Of a stretch of 64,000 nucleotides of DNA, positions 60,442 to 64,000 are shown in pieces. Origin of the DNA: Setaria digitata (taxonomy: Eukaryota > Nematoda > Chromadorea > Rhabditida > Setariidae); the NCBI GenBank assembly GCA_003640385.1, contig RCAB01000193.1, forward strand, positions 45,170 to 109,169, given 5' to 3'. Position 1 is the stretch's first letter, and each line of letters starts with the position of its first letter. Under the pieces are notes generated by a model. That model saw nothing but the letters and a program-made list of their open reading frames with translations, made no database searches and was not told where the DNA came from. The position numbers and the translations under genes were made by a program.

Positions 60442-63400
60442 GCAAGCAGGAAGAATTTGGGAAATTCGCACAGCGCAAGTATAATGGTTATGGAAGAATT
60501 TGAATGGTCACCTAGTACCAGTACTCTCCAGGCAGCTAATTTTACTCCTGAAGGTATTAACAATTTTTGTTTGAACTGGATGAAAACGGTTAAGTCGGCA
60601 GAAGTGGCGATGGATCGACCTCGTCACACTCGCCCTTCTAATTTTATTAGTAAGTTTTCCTCACATGAAGTAGTTTTTTTGTTAGAGCTCAATTTTCAAC
60701 CCGATTTTGAATACAGAATTTTTTTGCTGCATGTGTTCTACGCATTAAGAAGGAGCACAGTTTCTTCAAAATGACTAAAGACCGGTGGAGCTTTTATTTT
60801 TAGTATGGGCTGTTGGTCTGACATGCGTTACAGTAATTAGTTTATGTGCTGCTCTTGGGATTCTGTTTGTGAAGAAACTTAGCAAGCGAGCATACAATCA
60901 TTTTATTACGGTTCTTGTTGCTGTTGGTGTCGGCTCGCTTATCACTTCGTCTACTCTCCACTTACTACCTCAGGTAAAGCTTTTTCATAAATCTTGTTTC
61001 TAGCTTCGTACATTGGGTGAGTTTAGGAAAGATTATACATAAAGTTTTGCGCTTAGATTATGATTGATTGTTGCATTACTGCCGTTAGAGTTATTCAAGC
61101 AAGGTGTGAAATAGCTTCCATTTATTTGTTCACACTGAATAGACTTTTACAAAGTCCAAAAATAACATTTTTATTTGTTGGTAGCAGTCTCATCTCAGGC
61201 AGAAATATCGGTATAACAATATTTATAAATTTGTTTTATATGTAAGGTAGCAGACTTCTGGAACACGCAATTACCAATATTTTCATAATTTACCAATATA
61301 GAATTTTGTAAAACGAGTGAATTCAGAAGAAACATTTGATGTGCTGATAAATTATACAGGATGAATTATTTTAAGTGTATTATAGTGGAAGGACATTTCA
61401 GTAATTTTTTTTATGAGATGAAGCATTTAGACATCATTTAGTTTTACCGGAAAATTTCCAGCTTAATAAGTTGACAAGAAACTGTCACTGTTGAAGAACT
61501 GCGGAAATATACTGAACTTAATATTAATTTGAAAGACTTGCTGTATAGATCAGCCGTGAAGGTGAGAAAATAGTAAGACCTCATTTTTATGATATAAAAG
61601 TCTCATATCTCATTTCAATGAAGACTAATGTAGAACTAAAATATCAGTGGATCAAGCTCCCGCTTTTTCATTCCGAGGGAATGTATCTTTTTTTTTCCAG
61701 TTAAAATTCATTGTTCTTTATTGAGTGTATATAATTAGTAATTTGACGCTGAAATAAAAGCATGCTTCTTCCGTTGTTTTATACATTTCCAAGGTTAAAG
61801 AAAATCTGAGTAAATTTGCGGTTACTAGAAGTTTTGTATATTTGGGTAAATTTAGGGAGGATCGATCATACATGAAGTTTTGTGCTTAGATTATGATTGT
61901 TGAATTACTGCCAGTTTACTGATATGATAAATACGATTCCCTTTTCATCGAACCTGTTTCCTAAATGTACTTTTCTGTAAACACTGCATAGCTCAAACAT
62001 TTGACTTTTCCATAAATTTCATTATAAAAGGTGTGAAACACTGATGTTTTTAGTGCATTTAAACCGTTTTTTTAGAGATTACTGATACATATTTTACCAA
62101 AATTATTACTGGAGACAGCATATTAATTAATTTAAATTGTTATTTATGGGAAGCTTATGCAATGCAACTGTTTTGTTGCACATAGTATTAAAGTCTTTAT
62201 TTGAAAGTTTTAAATGTCGTTGAGTTAACCCTCACCATTTGCGATTGTAACTGCGCTGAAACTAGTGTGGTTCCCACACTTGTATGTACAAACTGGTTAA
62301 TGTTATTATGTCCTTTAGTATTCGTCACTTTGGTGTTGCTGTTGTTCTGTTCATAACTGTTACAATATTTTAAAATATGCGGAACTTGGAAATCCGGTCA
62401 ACATTTTAAAATATTGATTTTAATGCTATGGATAATGGAAAAACGGAAACTTCTGCGTGAAGTGGATAATTTGTATTACCTTTTCTCAGCTTTAATAATA
62501 TATATCATTTTGTTCATTGCATCAATTCTTTCATCTGCAGTGTTATCAACTGAATGCAAATACGTATTGAAGTAACGATATATTTACTCATTGGACCTAA
62601 CGCTCACTCTCTCACCTGTTAAAGATTAGTTTATGTCCTAAAGTGGATTCCTGTTGCGAATCCTTTACTACGGTACCGATAGGTGTAAACCTGACTTCCT
62701 TACAGAAATTTTTAAGTGGTTCTTGGACTTTGTTTCCTGGTGCGAAGTACTCTTTGTTGTGCCAGCTAATGCTTTTTTCCCTTATATTTCATTCATTGTT
62801 TGCTTGTTACTTCATTTTACACATTCTTGTCTATTCCTTTAATGCTACGAAAAAAAAAAAAGTAAAGAAAAACTTATTTCTTATGCATCCATCCTTCGCT
62901 TATCCCTCTCAAAACCAATCAGCAATAGTTTTTTCTTCCAAGTAGTACTTATAAACTTGCTTAATATCACACCTACGAACTTTTAATTTGATCGAAAAAA
63001 AAAAACATTTAATCTTTATTGTCTATTTCTCATTTCAGGGCTTAGGAGTCGTTGATGGTGAGAATTATGATTTTATCGTGGTTATGATGTTTTGTATATT
63101 TGGAATGTACACCTTTTTCTTCTGCGATAAATTCATCAAAATCACCCTTGAGTCGAAGAAGGTCTTTTCGTTACTTTGTCGTTTAGGGTACGTTTCAAAT
63201 TTTATGTAAGAGAAGAGAAGGAATGGGTCATTCGTAGGCTCATGAAAAAATTTATTAAAATTCATTTATTACTTTTTAAGTGACAGTTTTCGTTTTTTGT
63301 ATAATATTTTATCGTTCTGGATATGCATTGTTTGCATTATTTAGATGAATGAAATTGAAATGATAAGCAGCGCTGGAACTCATATAAACGCGGAAGCTGG

Positions 63401-64000
63401 AGTTGTTTCAATCCGTTCGACTGATGCTTTAATTACTGAAAACGGTATATTTGTTAGTGTTATGTTGTCCTCATATACTTTACTTTTGTTTGTTATGGTT
63501 AGCTGGTTTTTTTCATGTAGGAAGATTGAGTTTGATATTTTGGAATATGAGAATTTTTCATCGATACGTGTGGATGAATTATTAATGAAAGAGGAAGGAA
63601 ATCTTTCATCAAAGAGATCTTGCGTAGACGTTTCTGTTAAAACAAACACCTTAGGTGAGCACTGCTTGTAACTTGCTAATTTACAGGTAGTGTCAAACGT
63701 GACATCCCAACATTGGAACAAGCAAAGGGGTACAAAAAAAGAACGCTACTGAGAAAACAAAGCGGTGAAGGTAGCGGTACAGTCCGTTCCAATCTCGATA
63801 TGTCAAAACAGGTAGTAGAAAATCTTATAATATAATATATAATATAATATAGTATATATTATATATTATTATATATTATATATTATGTATTATATTATAT
63901 ATTATATACTATATAATATATAATATATTTTTTATATATATAATATATTACATATTATATACTATATATTATATATTATATTATATATTATATATTATAT
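60442..64000 (+). CDS. ZIP (SLC39) metal transporter, 5' part, runs off the window
   Basis: ZIP transporters carry zinc, iron or manganese into the cytosol. Exons: about 60442-60649 (extracellular N-terminal part), 60804-60973, 63039-63161, from 63345, and about 63686-63811. The second has the first membrane spans (WAVGLTCVTVISLCAALGIL; YNHFITVLVAVGVGSLITSS), ending TLHLLPQ, and joins the next exon (GLGVVDGENYDFIVVMMFCI; FFFCDKFIKITLESKK). This order and the CVTVISLC and FFF.(D/E)KF.KI motifs match the ZIP8/ZIP14 group of the LIV-1 subfamily. Later exons give the charged cytoplasmic loop. The metal-binding spans expected afterwards lie beyond 64000. The intron within 63345-63671 is not resolved, because that segment is open throughout but the available phases do not fit a clean splice. 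Intron 60974-63038 holds an internal repeat. Confidence 0.85.
61009..61090 (+). repeat. Intronic repeat, copy A (with 61842-61916)
   Basis: Shares with 61842-61916 the blocks TTGGGT.A.TTTAGG, ATACAT.AAGTTTTG.GCTT, TAGATTATGATTG and ATTACTGCC, in direct orientation, inside the same ZIP intron. Confidence 0.8.
61842..61916 (+). repeat. Intronic repeat, copy B
   Basis: Second copy of the element at 61009-61090. The two lie about 830 bases apart in one intron and differ by several substitutions and small indels. Confidence 0.8.
63825..64000. repeat. TATATTATA-type AT microsatellite, continues past the window
   Basis: Nearly pure A and T in TATATTATA/TATAATATA units, self-complementary over long spans, inside an intron of the ZIP gene. 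The window ends within it. Confidence 0.95.

Noticed and set aside
62366..62420. Inverted arms around AATATTTTAAAATATT
   Set aside because: Pure A/T arms of this size are expected often in such AT-rich DNA.

Overview
The window looks like nuclear DNA of a parasitic nematode, most likely a filarial or other spirurid worm. It is AT-rich, and genes are cut into short exons by introns that start GT and end in TTTTCAG-type acceptors. Six protein genes are recognisable, all in families that C. elegans also has. A decayed mitochondrial fragment has the strong T bias and code-5 codon use of filarial mtDNA, and a small-subunit rRNA fragment reads as nematode. No bacterial operon, phage, CRISPR array or tRNA was seen.

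Layout: (1) 15-68 +, probably the last exon of an unseen gene. (2) 132 to about 6.25 kb -, VPS16, a core subunit of the HOPS/CORVET tethering complexes. (3) 7.18-12.28 kb +, a complete GIT-family ARF GTPase-activating protein, divergent from VPS16. (4) 14.2-15.06 kb +, a nuclear copy of mitochondrial ND5 with frameshifts, followed by a TA microsatellite. (5) 16.86-21.12 kb -, a protein with a regnase/RDE-8-like NYN ribonuclease fold whose catalytic aspartates appear to be replaced. (6) 21.64-22.03 kb, an inverted copy of GIT exon 9 plus intron sequence, abutting a fragment of the 5' end of 18S rRNA. (7) 23.97-28.19 kb -, an LRRC20-like leucine-rich-repeat protein with extra upstream exons. (8) 31.60 to about 42.94 kb -, a full plexin (semaphorin receptor). 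(9) 43.8-58.9 kb, about 15 kb without a recognisable gene but with repeats, hairpins, a GC-rich island and a few orphan open exons. (10) 58.90-59.14 kb -, a likely terminal exon of an unknown gene. (11) 60.44 kb to the window end +, the 5' part of a SLC39/ZIP metal transporter, cut by the window edge inside an AT microsatellite.

The genes do not form a pathway or operon. VPS16 and GIT both act in membrane traffic, and plexin and GIT both act on small GTPases, but their adjacency looks incidental. The most unusual items are the apparently inactive NYN nuclease, the composite junction of an inverted GIT copy with an 18S fragment, and the ND5 insertion. Exon boundaries were set by hand from splice signals and family similarity. 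First exons of VPS16, plexin, the NYN gene and the ZIP gene are unresolved.
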